Notes: generated from the sequence alone by a model not told the origin. A stretch of 53,341 bases of DNA from Lautropia sp. (GCA_030523825.1 JAUNHU010000009.1:1-53341), one strand, 5' to 3'; positions 8,288 through 17,039 are shown, numbered from the stretch's first letter. A program made the numbers and translations.

Positions 8288-8661
8288 GGTGCCCCCCAGA
8301 GGAAAGCAGATGCGCCCTCGGCGGGCACAGGCAACAGGAACAAAAGGTACGGGCTGGCACGCCGCCACCCACATCGCCGGGGCAGAAACGATAGGACAGC
8401 CCCGACAGACCCTGATAATCAAGACGGCAGGCCGGCCGGGTAACGAGTACCGGAACGGCCGGACTACCACGCGGGCATTTTCTCACGCGGGCAGCAACAG
8501 CCACCCGGTGATGAGGGCATCATCGCCAATGCCAGCAACAGCAGGGCAAGCGGCGGGCAGACGAGTCCGGCCCGGGCACTACCCGACGGCTTCCATGCCG
8601 GCACCCGGCGATCCTTCCGGCAGGATCTTCGGACGAGGCGCCTCAGCCTCAATGAATGCGA
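8288..8661. other. 374-bp intergenic region between ctaA and ctaB
   Basis: I see no convincing gene. A 62-residue minus-strand frame (8464-8652) has an Arg-rich start and a short Leu-rich stretch but no ribosome site or family resemblance. The spacing is long for an operon, so ctaB may have its own promoter here, though I cannot point to a clear -10/-35 pair. Confidence 0.4.
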
Positions 8662-10038
8662 TCAATTCGCATCGGCATGACGGATTCTGAAGTCTAGCAT
8701 GAAGACGATGCCGATCAGTGCGGCCGCCCCGGCCGTATGCAGCAGCGCCGCCAGCAGCGGCCAGCCCAGAAAGACATTGGCGAGCCCCGACAGCAACTGT
8801 GCCGTCAGCACCGCTCCCAGCCAGGCCGACAGACGCACCAGCCCGGTCATGCGGCGCACCCGCCAGGCCAGCACGCCGGCACAGACGAAGACCAGATAGG
8901 CCACCAGCCGGTGCACATAATGGATGGCGGTGAGCGCGGTGTAATCGAGCGCATTGCCATCGGCGCGCATGCCCAGCGGCCGCCACAGCTCGAAAGCACC
9001 TTCCATGTCCATCTCGGGCCACCACGACTCGTGGCACATCGGGAAGTCGGTGCAGGCCAGCGCCGCATAATTGCTGCTGACCCAGCCGCCCAGCCCCACC
9101 TGCACCACCACCAGCACCAGCAGCGCCCGCACCCACGGCCGCAGCGGCCGCGCGGCCACATCCACCACCGGCTGCGGCTGCACCCGGTTGTACTGCGCCA
9201 TCAGCGCCATGAACAGGATCATCGCCCCCAGCAGATGCAGCGTCACCACCAGCGGCATCAGCTTCAGCGTAACCGTCCACATGCCGAACATGCCCTGCAG
9301 GATGATCCAGGCCAGCGTGAACACCGCCAGCGCCAGCGAGGGTGCAAAGCTACCGTCGGCGTAGCGCAGCGCGGCGGGCGCCGCTGGGTTGCTGTTGAAC
9401 ACTTTGTGGCTCGTGGCCCCGTGCGCAGCCGCAGAGAGCCCCTCAACCCGGGAAGCGTCAGCCGCAGCGGCAGCGGCGGGAGCGTCGTCGGCAGCCCGCA
9501 GATCAGCCGCATTCTGTACGGATACCTCCAGCGCCTGCGCCTGCCGGCGCCAGCGCCAGCTCAGCCACACCAGCGCAATCACCAGCATGCCCAGCCCGGT
9601 GGCGATGTAACGATGCAGCATCTCCACCCATGCCTTGAAGACCGTGACCGGGCCATCGGGCTGCACTGCCACCTCGGCCATGATCTCGTTCATCGCACCA
9701 AAGGGCGTGAGCTTGCCGTAGCAGCCCGGCCAGTCGGGGCAGCCCAGCCCGGCATCCACCAACCGCACGAAGGCACCGAAGATGATGAGATCGAAGGTGA
9801 GAAAGATCGTGAAGGTGAGCAGGCGCCGGTAGCGCCGGCGCAGGCGTTCATGTGCCTCGCGGGCATCCGGCTCACGCGCATCGGTCTCGCGGGCATGGCC
9901 TTTGAGAACGTTGGTTTCGCGGACGACCGCTGCGCGAGCGTCAGCCTCAAGGGCCTTCGTTTCAGCGGCGCTCGTTTCGTGGGTGCTGGTTTTGCGGGCG
10001 TCATCGCCACCGGCATGGCTTTCAGGACGATGCGTCAT
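8662..10038 (-). CDS. ctaA: heme A synthase (CtaA/COX15)
   Basis: 458 residues from the ATG at 10038 (MTHRPESHAGGDDARK). It oxidises heme O to heme A in the inner membrane. The signature LVDAGLGCPDWPGCYG with its conserved Cys pair lies at about 93-108, and later segments LHRYIATGLGM, LHLLGAMILF, LACTDFPMCHESWW and IHYVHRLVAY carry the heme-ligand histidines and second Cys pair. It is longer than usual: a charged 65-residue N-terminal extension with repeated AxET/DARE words, and about 60 Ala-rich residues after the third helix. The start is 1 bp after the stop of the upstream small gene, implying translational coupling. Confidence 0.94.
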   Translation of the reverse strand: MTHRPESHAGGDDARKTSTHETSAAETKALEADARAAVVRETNVLKGHARETDAREPDAREAHERLRRRYRRLLTFTIFLTFDLIIFGAFVRLVDAGLGCPDWPGCYGKLTPFGAMNEIMAEVAVQPDGPVTVFKAWVEMLHRYIATGLGMLVIALVWLSWRWRRQAQALEVSVQNAADLRAADDAPAAAAAADASRVEGLSAAAHGATSHKVFNSNPAAPAALRYADGSFAPSLALAVFTLAWIILQGMFGMWTVTLKLMPLVVTLHLLGAMILFMALMAQYNRVQPQPVVDVAARPLRPWVRALLVLVVVQVGLGGWVSSNYAALACTDFPMCHESWWPEMDMEGAFELWRPLGMRADGNALDYTALTAIHYVHRLVAYLVFVCAGVLAWRVRRMTGLVRLSAWLGAVLTAQLLSGLANVFLGWPLLAALLHTAGAAALIGIVFMLDFRIRHADAN

Positions 10039-10039
10039 C

Positions 10040-10390
10040 TCAGGCCACCTGCGCCGGCAGCCCGGAGATGGCTCCGAACAGGGAATTGCGGTCTGGCGCA
10101 GCAGAAGCCGGCCAGGCATCGAACAAGGCCCAGCCTGCCAGCCCCAGAATCATCAGCATCGGGATCAGCACCCAGAAAATCTCTGCCAGTAATGAAGAAT
10201 CATGAATGACAGGTTCCTCATCACCGCCATCTCCGCTTGCTGCGGTCTTGTCACGTCGCAGATGATGGCGAATCGTCACCCAGAAAATCAGCCCGCATCC
10301 GCCGATGCCGACCACGGCACACAGAATGAACAGCCACAGGCGCAGGCCACCGCCCTGCATCATCGCTTCCAGCACGAAATTCGTGGTCAC
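10040..10390 (-). CDS. small two-TM protein resembling the membrane part of COX subunit II
   Basis: 116 residues from a GTG start at 10390 whose bases overlap the stop of the upstream methyltransferase gene (GTGA). Two membrane helices are visible: about 17-40 and about 69-89. The second, LLAEIFWVLIPMLMILGLAG, is like the second helix of cytochrome c oxidase subunit II, where E-x-x-W-x-x-I-P is conserved. There is no CuA domain, so it is not a working subunit II. Position directly ahead of ctaA suggests a role in oxidase assembly or heme A synthase complex formation. This is inference. Confidence 0.7.
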   Translation of the reverse strand: MTTNFVLEAMMQGGGLRLWLFILCAVVGIGGCGLIFWVTIRHHLRRDKTAASGDGGDEEPVIHDSSLLAEIFWVLIPMLMILGLAGWALFDAWPASAAPDRNSLFGAISGLPAQVA

Positions 10391-11355
10391 GGTTTACCTC
10401 CCTTGCGGCGAATGAAATGAATGGGGGCCAGCCCGTCGGGCCGAGCCTTCCGCGCCCTCTGCCCCTTCTGCACCGGCACCCAGGCATGGCCGAACACCAG
10501 TTCCACACTGAGCAGGGGAACGAAAGCGTCGGCGCAATGCGGAAAGCCCAGCGCCTGCATGTCGGCGGCCAACGCCTCGGGCGTGCGGTAGCTCAGTCGC
10601 AGGCGCTCGGCATCCATCACCGGCGCTTCCAGCCCTGCCCCCACCATTGCATCGCCCCAGTCGTGCATGTCCTGAAAACTCGGCCAGGTGGCGCGTGGCG
10701 CGGGCGAGTGCGAGTCTCCGCCCGCCCCGGTGCCACTGTTAGGCACCCGGCCATGCTCACCCTCCACCTGCCCTGCGGTCGGCACCCCGGGCCGGTCGAG
10801 CAACATCCGCGTGGACTCCGCCCGCAACTCGCGGCAGGTATCCACGCCAAATGCCGAAAAAATCAGCAACCCGTTGGGCTTCAGCACCCGATGGCACTCG
10901 GCCAGCACCGCCAGCGGGTCGTCGAACCAGTGAAACGCCAGATTCGACCAGATCACGTCGACGCTGTCCGCTGCGAGCGGTAGCTGATGCGCATCGGCCG
11001 CCAGCCAGACAGGCTGGCGTGTCCGCTCACGCTCCCGCAAGCGCGACAGCAGCCCGCGCAGGCCGCGACGAGCCTGATCCGACACCCGGCGCCGGGCCTG
11101 CAGCGGCAGCTCGGCGAAATCCAGCGCCAGCAGCTCGGCATCGGGGAAGCGCCGTGCCAGCACCGGCAGCGAGCGCCCCAGGCCACAGCCCAGATCCAGC
11201 ACCCGCGCAACCGTCGGCAGCTTCATGTAGTCGAGCCGCTCGTCCAGCCGCCGCTCGACATCCGACAGCAGAAACTCGGCACGATCGGCCGCCTCCGCCT
11301 TCGCATTGAACGACGCGCGCAATGCAACCCGATCCAGACCAGTTGGTTTAAGCAT
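10387..11355 (-). CDS. SAM-dependent methyltransferase, BioC-like
   Basis: 322 residues from the ATG at 11355 (MLKPTGLDRVALRASFNAKA). The class I methyltransferase motif VLDLGCGLGRSLP is at about 52-64, the acidic motif LLALDF near 76-81, and SVDVIWSNLAFHWFDDP follows, typical of BioC (malonyl-ACP O-methyltransferase) and close relatives. An insert of about 40 Gly/Pro-rich residues lies before the WPSFQDMHDWGDAM segment. No other biotin gene is nearby, so the substrate is not certain. It is divergent from comF and overlaps the COX2-like gene by 4 bp. Confidence 0.8.
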   Translation of the reverse strand: MLKPTGLDRVALRASFNAKAEAADRAEFLLSDVERRLDERLDYMKLPTVARVLDLGCGLGRSLPVLARRFPDAELLALDFAELPLQARRRVSDQARRGLRGLLSRLRERERTRQPVWLAADAHQLPLAADSVDVIWSNLAFHWFDDPLAVLAECHRVLKPNGLLIFSAFGVDTCRELRAESTRMLLDRPGVPTAGQVEGEHGRVPNSGTGAGGDSHSPAPRATWPSFQDMHDWGDAMVGAGLEAPVMDAERLRLSYRTPEALAADMQALGFPHCADAFVPLLSVELVFGHAWVPVQKGQRARKARPDGLAPIHFIRRKGGKP

Positions 11356-11578
11356 GATGGCGAGTATAGAAGACCGCGCACAGCAAAGCCCCTCGTGGTG
11401 GCGCAGGATGGGGGGTGGACTGAGCCAATTCGGAACACGGGGTTGCGCCTTGGCCGGCAGCAACCCGGAGGCTGATCCGCCCCCAAAGATGCGGAGAGAG
11501 GCGGTCGCAACCACATCCGGCCTGCAACACCCGCACCATCCATTCCTCGCATTTCTGGCAGCACAGTTTTGTAATTTC

Positions 11579-11592
11579 TGATTATGTAATCA
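11579..11592. promoter_or_regulatory. palindrome upstream of comF
   Basis: TGATTATGTAATCA is a perfect inverted repeat (TGATTA/TAATCA) in an AT-rich patch of the comF/methyltransferase divergent region. TATAAA at 11601-11606 is a possible -10 for comF. It is probably a repressor or activator site; the regulator is unknown. Confidence 0.4.
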
Positions 11593-11619
11593 CATCGCGG
11601 TATAAAACAGGATTTCCCC

Positions 11620-12486
11620 ATGATTACAAGAGGATACGAAGATCAAGCGACATCCATCGGTGCAAGCCGAACTTCCTGGCTCATCCATCTGCGTCAACGC
11701 GCCAGTGATCTGCGCGCCTCTCTCCTCGGAGAATTGCTGCCCCGCGCCTGCCTGTTGTGTGAAGCCCCCTACGGCCGCCACGCAATCTGCATTCATTGTG
11801 CAAAATTACTGAAAGACCAGAAGCGCCCGCGTTGCCCACTGTGCGCCATGCCCATGCCGATGCTGGTGCCTGTGCCTCCGCCCCACACTCCGGCAACCCC
11901 CACACCCCGGCAGCAGTCAACAGACAGCCTCCTCCTCTGTGCCGGGTGCCACCTGCAGCCACCGCCGCTGGCGGCGACGATTGCCCTGGGCGACTACGCC
12001 CCGCCATTGGACCGTGCCCTGAGCGCACTGAAGTTCGACGGCCAGCTGGCACTGGCCTCGCCACTGGGTGCCCTGCTGATGGCGCACCTTCAACACAACC
12101 AGCCAGCACTGCTGGCGCAGATCGACGCGCTCGTTCCCATCCCGCTGGCCGGCTCGCGCCTTGCCGAACGTGGCTTCAACCAGAGTCTTCAGATTGCACG
12201 CGGCATGCGCGCTCACGCCCCCGGACAATGCCCGCCCATCGAGGCCGGCTGGCTCCAGCGCCAACGCCATACCGCCCCGCAATCCTCCCTGTCACGGGCG
12301 GCACGACTGACGAATCTGATCGGCGCCTTCCGGGTGCCGAACCCCGAACTCGTCGCCGGCAAGCGCATCGCCCTGGTCGATGACGTGATGACCACCGGCA
12401 GCACCCTCCACGAAGCCGCCCGCTGCCTGCTGGCCGCCGGCGCCACCGAGGTGTTCGCCCTGGTCGTGGCCCGCACCCCGGCCTGA
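11620..12486 (+). CDS. comF: ComF family protein (phosphoribosyltransferase fold)
   Basis: 288 residues. N-terminal zinc-finger cysteines are visible as CLLC (44-47), CIHC (57-60), CPLC (72-75) and LLCAGC near 105-110. The C-terminal phosphoribosyltransferase domain has the PRPP loop LVDDVMTTGSTL at about 252-263, and PIPLAGSRLAERGFNQS is the conserved ComF segment. ComF is needed for natural transformation, probably acting with ComFA or PriA on incoming single-stranded DNA. A Pro-rich insert between zinc-finger pairs is unusual. AGGA lies 7 bases before the ATG. Confidence 0.9.
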   Translation: MITRGYEDQATSIGASRTSWLIHLRQRASDLRASLLGELLPRACLLCEAPYGRHAICIHCAKLLKDQKRPRCPLCAMPMPMLVPVPPPHTPATPTPRQQSTDSLLLCAGCHLQPPPLAATIALGDYAPPLDRALSALKFDGQLALASPLGALLMAHLQHNQPALLAQIDALVPIPLAGSRLAERGFNQSLQIARGMRAHAPGQCPPIEAGWLQRQRHTAPQSSLSRAARLTNLIGAFRVPNPELVAGKRIALVDDVMTTGSTLHEAARCLLAAGATEVFALVVARTPA

Positions 12487-12667
12487 CGCATGGGCGGGCG
12501 CCCGGGAGCGAGGCATGGGCTGTTGGCACAAGGAGGGAGGGTGTGGGGGGTCGAGTCGGGGGTCGGATCTGCGTCTCGGGTTCAGCCCCCTTCGACATGC
12601 AAGCCTTCATTGCCGCCCGACTCTGGCAAACTGCGGCATCCAGCCGCTGTACACCAGCGGGGAACGC

Positions 12668-12730
12668 GACAGGCAGACATACCGTAATGCGGTGCCGTGC
12701 CTGTCTGCCTGTCTGCCTGTCTGTCCGTCT
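12668..12730 (+). repeat. hairpin-forming simple repeat upstream of trmL
   Basis: GACAGGCAGACA (12668-12679) is the exact reverse complement of TGTCTGCCTGTC, which occurs in two overlapping registers (12702-12713 and 12710-12721) inside a TGCCTGTC octamer run from 12698. Two alternative 12-bp stems are possible. The run lies about 50-80 bp before the trmL start, a position where slippage could change expression. Confidence 0.6.
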
Positions 12731-12779
12731 ACTGCCGAGGCTTCTTCCACTCGCCTCTTTCACCCAATCCCTTCATCCC

Positions 12780-13247
12780 ATGTTCCACGTCGTCCTCGTC
12801 CACCCGGAGATTCCGCCCAACACCGGCAACGTCATCCGCCTGTGCGCCAACACCGGCTGCACCCTGCACCTGATCGAGCCGCTGGGCTTTCCCATCGACC
12901 ATGCGCGCATGCGCCGTGCCGGACTCGACTACCACGAGTTCGTGTCGATGCGGGTTCACCCCGACTGGGACACCTTCCTGAAAACGGAACAACCGGGCCG
13001 CCTCTTTGCCTTCAGCACCCGCGGCCGGCGCAGCCCCTATGACACCCGCTTCGAGGCGGGCGATTATCTGGTGTTCGGACAGGAAACAGCCGGGCTACCG
13101 GCCGCCATTCATGACAGTTTCGACGACGAGCACCTGCTGCGCCTGCCGATGCGGCCGGACAACCGCAGCCTGAATCTCTCGAATGCGGTCGCGGTCAGCG
13201 TGTTCGAGGCATGGCGCCAGCACGGCTTTGCCGGCGCGGCCCCTTGA
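12780..13247 (+). CDS. trmL: tRNA (cytidine/uridine-34-2'-O)-methyltransferase
   Basis: 155 residues, standard length for TrmL (YibK). It methylates the wobble base of tRNA-Leu isoacceptors using SAM. SPOUT/trefoil-knot motifs are present: EIPPNTGNVIRLCANTGC (about 10-27), LVFGQETAGLP (about 97-107) and NRSLNLSNAVAVSVFEAWRQ at the C-terminus. The start at 12780 (MFHVVLVHPE) fits the family; longer in-frame extensions upstream run through the simple repeat. No clear ribosome site is seen before the ATG. Confidence 0.95.
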   Translation: MFHVVLVHPEIPPNTGNVIRLCANTGCTLHLIEPLGFPIDHARMRRAGLDYHEFVSMRVHPDWDTFLKTEQPGRLFAFSTRGRRSPYDTRFEAGDYLVFGQETAGLPAAIHDSFDDEHLLRLPMRPDNRSLNLSNAVAVSVFEAWRQHGFAGAAP

Positions 13248-13357
13248 GCTGCTGGCACCTCAGCCGCTTCGTGTCGCGCCTTGCGTGCGTGTCGCATCCC
13301 ACCGCATCGCATCAACGGCGCTAACCACCTGCTCCCCCCTGCGGCCCGGGGCCGCTC

Positions 13358-13391
13358 CGGGCTCACCGAGCCCGTGCCTTACACGGGGCAC
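13358..13391. terminator. possible tandem hairpins between convergent trmL and gpsA
   Basis: CGGGCTC-ACC-GAGCCCG is a perfect 7-bp stem, followed at once by GTGCC/GGCAC. No T tract follows, so factor-independent termination is uncertain. The location between two converging genes fits. Confidence 0.35.
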
Positions 13392-13425
13392 TGCGCCCTG
13401 AGTGCTGCACTGCCCCCTCTGCACC

Positions 13426-14415
13426 CTACTCCGAACGCGGTTCCCGCGCCAGCAGGGCTGCCACGCCCTCACGCGCCGAGAGGCGCCCTTCGATCACAGC
13501 GAGCACCGTGCGGCTGATGGGCAGATCGACCCCAAGCCGTTCGGCCTTGGCCACCACCGCCGGGCAGCAGGCCACGCCTTCGGCCACATGCCCGAGGCCG
13601 GCCAGCACCTCGGCCAGCGTCTGGCCCCGGCCCAGTGCCAGCCCCACCCGGCGATTGCGCGACAGATCGCCCGTGCAGGTGAGCACCAGATCGCCCACAC
13701 CGGCCAGCCCCAGAAAGGTCTCGGGCTGCGCACCGTGCGCCATGCCAAAGCGGGTGATTTCAGCCAGCCCGCGCGTGAGCAGGGCCGAGCGGGCATTCAG
13801 CCCCAGCCCCATGCCGTCACAGATGCCACTGGCCACGGCCATCACGTTCTTCAGCGCCCCGGCAATCTCCACGCCGACCAGATCGCCGCTGCGGTAGACC
13901 CGCATGGCCCCATGATGAAAAGCCTCCACCATCTGGTGCGGCAGGGACGCTTCCATCGAGGCCGCCGTGAGCGCCACCGGCAGACCGGCCGCCACTTCCT
14001 CGGCAAAGCTCGGGCCACTGAGGCAGCCGATACGCCAGCCCGGCAGTTCTTCGGCCAGCACCTCGTGCGCCAGCTTTCCGCTGCCCGCTTCCAGCCCCTT
14101 GGCCAGACAGACGACGCCCGGCGCCGCCTCCCCGACAACCTGCGAAAACAGCGTCCGGGCCACCGGCCGCAGGCCCGCCACCGACGTGGCCAGCACCACC
14201 AGATCGGCCCCGGCCACGGCCCCGGACAGCGAATCGGTGATGCCCAGCCCCTCGGGCAGGCGCACGTCGGGCAGATAGGGTTGGTTGATGCGTGTCGTGC
14301 GAACGGCTTCAATAACGGCCGCATTGCGCGACCACAGCAACGCCTCATGTCGGGCGGCCACATGCACCGCCAGCGCGGTTCCCCAGGCACCGGCTCCCAG
14401 AATGGCGATCTTCAT
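13426..14415 (-). CDS. gpsA: NAD(P)H-dependent glycerol-3-phosphate dehydrogenase
   Basis: 329 residues from the ATG at 14415 (MKIAILGAGAWGTALA), with a GAGGAG-like ribosome site upstream. It reduces dihydroxyacetone phosphate to sn-glycerol 3-phosphate for phospholipid synthesis. The dinucleotide-binding GAGAWG is at 7-12, and SGPSFAEEV, ALKNVMAVASGICDGMGLG and GLAGVGDLVLTCT are family signatures including the catalytic Lys. It is the last gene of the minus-strand group with the SH3 protein and secB upstream. Confidence 0.96.
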   Translation of the reverse strand: MKIAILGAGAWGTALAVHVAARHEALLWSRNAAVIEAVRTTRINQPYLPDVRLPEGLGITDSLSGAVAGADLVVLATSVAGLRPVARTLFSQVVGEAAPGVVCLAKGLEAGSGKLAHEVLAEELPGWRIGCLSGPSFAEEVAAGLPVALTAASMEASLPHQMVEAFHHGAMRVYRSGDLVGVEIAGALKNVMAVASGICDGMGLGLNARSALLTRGLAEITRFGMAHGAQPETFLGLAGVGDLVLTCTGDLSRNRRVGLALGRGQTLAEVLAGLGHVAEGVACCPAVVAKAERLGVDLPISRTVLAVIEGRLSAREGVAALLAREPRSE

Positions 14416-14565
14416 CGTGAATCCTGTCTCCTCAAGGATGGGCGGGCACTGCGGGGCACGACCCTGCCGGCAAACCATGGTGGCGACAACCGGAGCCCCA
14501 CGCGAGCCACCCGGCACACCTCACAACAGGCAACCGGGAAGCACAGACCAAGTCTGCATACAGGA

Positions 14566-15195
14566 TTACAGCCCCCAGACCTGATTCATGTCGACGAAGC
14601 CGGTCTGGCCATCGGCATGATGCACCCGCACGAAGCGCTCGCTGATCGGGCGCTCCTCCTGCAGGTCGAACACCACCCCATGTGCCACCTGGAACCATTC
14701 GCCGGCCTCAGCGCTGGGCTCCTTGTAGAGCGGGATCACATCGGTGGCAATCACGGTACGGCGGTCGGTCAGGTCATCGCGGTTCACCCAGGCCACATCG
14801 CCCTGCATGTCGCGCACCTTCACCCAGGCCTGGAGCACCGACAGCACCTCCACCGGCATGCCACGGGGAGCCTGATAGAGCTTTTTCGCCTTGTCGGACG
14901 GTGCATCGAACAGGACGGCGTCTTCGCGGCCCACGGAACGATAACGGGTCATGCCGGGCACCCGGACCTGCGACGAGGGTCCGCTGGTGTTGCCCGCAGC
15001 ATCCCGTTTCGCCGGTTTCCGTGTCGGCCCCAGGGTTTCGGACGGCACCATCGCGCCGTCGATCAGCTTCACGGGGTTGGCTTCCTCGACCTTGGCCCCG
15101 GCCGGCGCCTTCGGTTCTGCCGCCCAGGCACTCTGGGTGCCCGACAGGCAAAGCGCGGTCAGCACCGCCCACAACGCCATCCGTCCTGTCTTCAT
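14566..15195 (-). CDS. exported SH3-domain protein
   Basis: 209 residues. A signal peptide (MKTGRMALWAVLTALCLSG, cleavage after SAWA near residue 25) sends it to the periplasm. Residues about 85-205 hold two SH3b-like repeats: one around APSDKAKKLYQAPRGMPVEV and GDVAWVNRDDL, the second around IPLYKEPSAEAGEWFQV and TGFVDMNQVWGL. Bacterial SH3 domains of this kind often bind cell wall peptides. It lies between secB and gpsA on the same strand, an arrangement I recall from Burkholderiales. Specific role unknown. Confidence 0.8.
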   Translation of the reverse strand: MKTGRMALWAVLTALCLSGTQSAWAAEPKAPAGAKVEEANPVKLIDGAMVPSETLGPTRKPAKRDAAGNTSGPSSQVRVPGMTRYRSVGREDAVLFDAPSDKAKKLYQAPRGMPVEVLSVLQAWVKVRDMQGDVAWVNRDDLTDRRTVIATDVIPLYKEPSAEAGEWFQVAHGVVFDLQEERPISERFVRVHHADGQTGFVDMNQVWGL

Positions 15196-15271
15196 CTCGC
15201 TGCTCCCCGGTTTGCACGGAGGCCCTTCAGTGCAGCCTCCGTCGATTCAGTGCATGACGACTCTCGTTGCC

Positions 15272-15754
15272 TCAGTGCGTGACCGCAGGTGCAGCGTCGT
15301 CACCCTGAGCGCCCTGCTGGGCGGCAGCGGCAGCGCGCTGCTGGTACAGCACCTCGAAATTGATCTCGGCCAGATGGATCGGCGGGAAGCCGGCACGCGA
15401 GATCATGTCGGCGACGTTGGCACGCAGATAGGGGTAGATGGTGTTCGGGCAGACGATGTTCAGCACGATGTCCATCTGGTCTTCGGGGATGTTGCGCACC
15501 TCGAAGATGCCGGCCTGCTTGCCTTCCACCAGGAAGACCACCTTCTCCTGGTCGATGCGGGTCGTGACCGTGACCGTGACGGTGACTTCATGGATGCCGT
15601 CGGCCAGCTTCTCATGTCCGGTGTCGATGGCGACCTCGACGGTGGGCTGCGCCTGCTCCAGGAAGATCTGCGGGGCGTGCGGGATTTCGAGGGACAGATC
15701 CTTCAGATACATGCGCTGGATCTGAAAGACCGGGTTGTTGTTTTCTTCTGCCAT
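15272..15754 (-). CDS. secB: protein-export chaperone SecB
   Basis: 160 residues from the ATG at 15754 ([20 protein letters not shown]). SecB is a tetrameric cytosolic chaperone that keeps preproteins unfolded and hands them to SecA. The conserved [32 protein letters not shown] and [20 protein letters not shown] are all present. The C-terminus carries an Ala/Gln-rich tail. It is followed 76 bp downstream by the SH3 protein and preceded by grxC on the same strand. Confidence 0.97.
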   Translation of the reverse strand: MAEENNNPVFQIQRMYLKDLSLEIPHAPQIFLEQAQPTVEVAIDTGHEKLADGIHEVTVTVTVTTRIDQEKVVFLVEGKQAGIFEVRNIPEDQMDIVLNIVCPNTIYPYLRANVADMISRAGFPPIHLAEINFEVLYQQRAAAAAQQGAQGDDAAPAVTH

Positions 15755-16045
15755 GCTCGGGACTCGGTTGGTTTGAAAGGAAGCGCTCGGTTTCCCCGTT
15801 GATGAACAGGCCGCCCGGCCGCCCCGCCACAACCCTGTCGGCCACGGCAGACGACCTCACGCCAGCGCCCCGACGGAAAAGCCGGGCGGGAAATGCGTTC
15901 TTGCACGGATATTAGGCCGTATTGCCGGCAAATGCCAGCCAGACGGCTGCCAAAGGCCACAGGCCCGCACAGAGCGTCCCGGCCCCCGCCCCCGCTGGGG
16001 CATACATGCGGGGAAAGTACGGCAAACGGCGTCGATCAGACGCGA

Positions 16046-16309
16046 TCAGGCGCCCAGCAACGGCACCAGACCGCCGGCGCGATCCAGCGCCATCAGGTCG
16101 TCGCAGCCGCCCACGTGCTTGCCGTCGATGAAGATCTGCGGCACCGTGGTCCGGCCGCCAGCCTTCTCGATCATTTCCGGCCGACGCGAGGGATCATGGT
16201 CGATCAGGATCTTGTCCAGTTGCGTCACCCCGCGTTCGCGCAGCAACTGCTCGGCGCGGTGGCAGTAGGGGCACGTCGTCTTCGCATACATGATGACCTG
16301 AGCAGCCAT
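16046..16309 (-). CDS. grxC: glutaredoxin 3
   Basis: 87 residues, the usual length. The dithiol active site CPYC is at residues 13-16 (TTCPYCHRAEQLL). The cis-Pro segment TTVPQIFIDGKHVGGCDDL is the glutathione-binding part. It reduces protein disulfides and ribonucleotide reductase using glutathione. It lies between the rhodanese and secB genes on the same strand, the common betaproteobacterial order. Confidence 0.96.
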   Translation of the reverse strand: MAAQVIMYAKTTCPYCHRAEQLLRERGVTQLDKILIDHDPSRRPEMIEKAGGRTTVPQIFIDGKHVGGCDDLMALDRAGGLVPLLGA

Positions 16310-16603
16310 GATTCATTCCTGAAAAAGAAGCGGGCACGCCTACGTGCCCGACAAACAATGGAGGGGAAGGCTTCCGCAACGGGAACGCCCGGAAAACAGA
16401 GCACGTGCCGCCAGCAGAACACGGCCCGAAGCAATGACCACAACCGGCAACATCCGGCACGCAGCGCCACCAGAGCACATCGCCCGCCCTGCCGGAGCCC
16501 GATAGCCCCGGAGCGCCACCATGCCCATGAGCCGATGCCCCCCGCACATGCAGCCGGAGCCCGGCAAATTCAAGCCCGGCCGGCAGAGGACACACGCCAG
16601 CCC

Positions 16604-17005
16604 TTACTTCTTCGACGTGACCAGCGGCAGGCCGGCCTGCTTCCAGCCGTCCATGCCGCCTTCGAGGGTGTGGATCTGGCGACCGGTGCCCTTCAGGGCG
16701 GCCACGGCCCTGGCCGACTTGCTGCCGTCGGCACAGACGACGAGGATGGACTTGCCCTGCTCGACGCCCTCGACGGCACGCAGCACTGCATCGGGCTGGG
16801 CCTGACGGGCACCCGGCAGGTGGCCGGCACGGAAGTCGGCGTCGCTGCGCAGGTCGATGACCTGGGCGCCCTGATTCATGAATTGCGTGGCCTGGTACGA
16901 ACCCAGCGCCGCGCCGCCACGGCCCCGGATGGTGTGCCACAGCAGCATGCCGCCCGACACGAGGGCGAGCACGATCAGAAAGACATTCTGGCTTATGAAG
17001 TTCAC
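16604..17005 (-). CDS. membrane-anchored rhodanese-like sulfurtransferase
   Basis: 133 residues from a GTG start at 17005 (VNFISQNVFLIVLALVSGG). One membrane helix (about 7-24) anchors a single rhodanese domain; the active-site loop CADGSKSARA places the sulfur-carrying Cys near residue 91, and IDLRSDADFRAGHLPGA is the substrate-side signature. The start choice matters: an ATG at 17086 would overlap the divergent gpmA start, while the GTG leaves an 80-bp promoter region with TATAAT on this strand. It precedes grxC and secB. The sulfur acceptor is unknown. Confidence 0.85.
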   Translation of the reverse strand: MNFISQNVFLIVLALVSGGMLLWHTIRGRGGAALGSYQATQFMNQGAQVIDLRSDADFRAGHLPGARQAQPDAVLRAVEGVEQGKSILVVCADGSKSARAVAALKGTGRQIHTLEGGMDGWKQAGLPLVTSKK

Positions 17006-17033
17006 TGGGACGATCCCTGAAAAATAGGCGAGA

Positions 17034-17039
17034 ATTATA
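17034..17039 (-). promoter_or_regulatory. candidate -10 box for the rhodanese gene
   Basis: A perfect TATAAT reads on the minus strand, 28 bp before the GTG start. The -35 is not clear: CTGCCG at the expected distance is a poor match. Confidence 0.4.

Noticed and set aside
8464..8652. Small 62-codon minus-strand frame between ctaA and ctaB
   Set aside because: It has a short Leu-rich stretch but no ribosome site and no family resemblance; I could not support it as a gene.
13402..15282. A 626-codon plus-strand frame across gpsA and the SH3 gene
   Set aside because: It spans two well-identified minus-strand genes and their spacer; the product has no recognisable motif.
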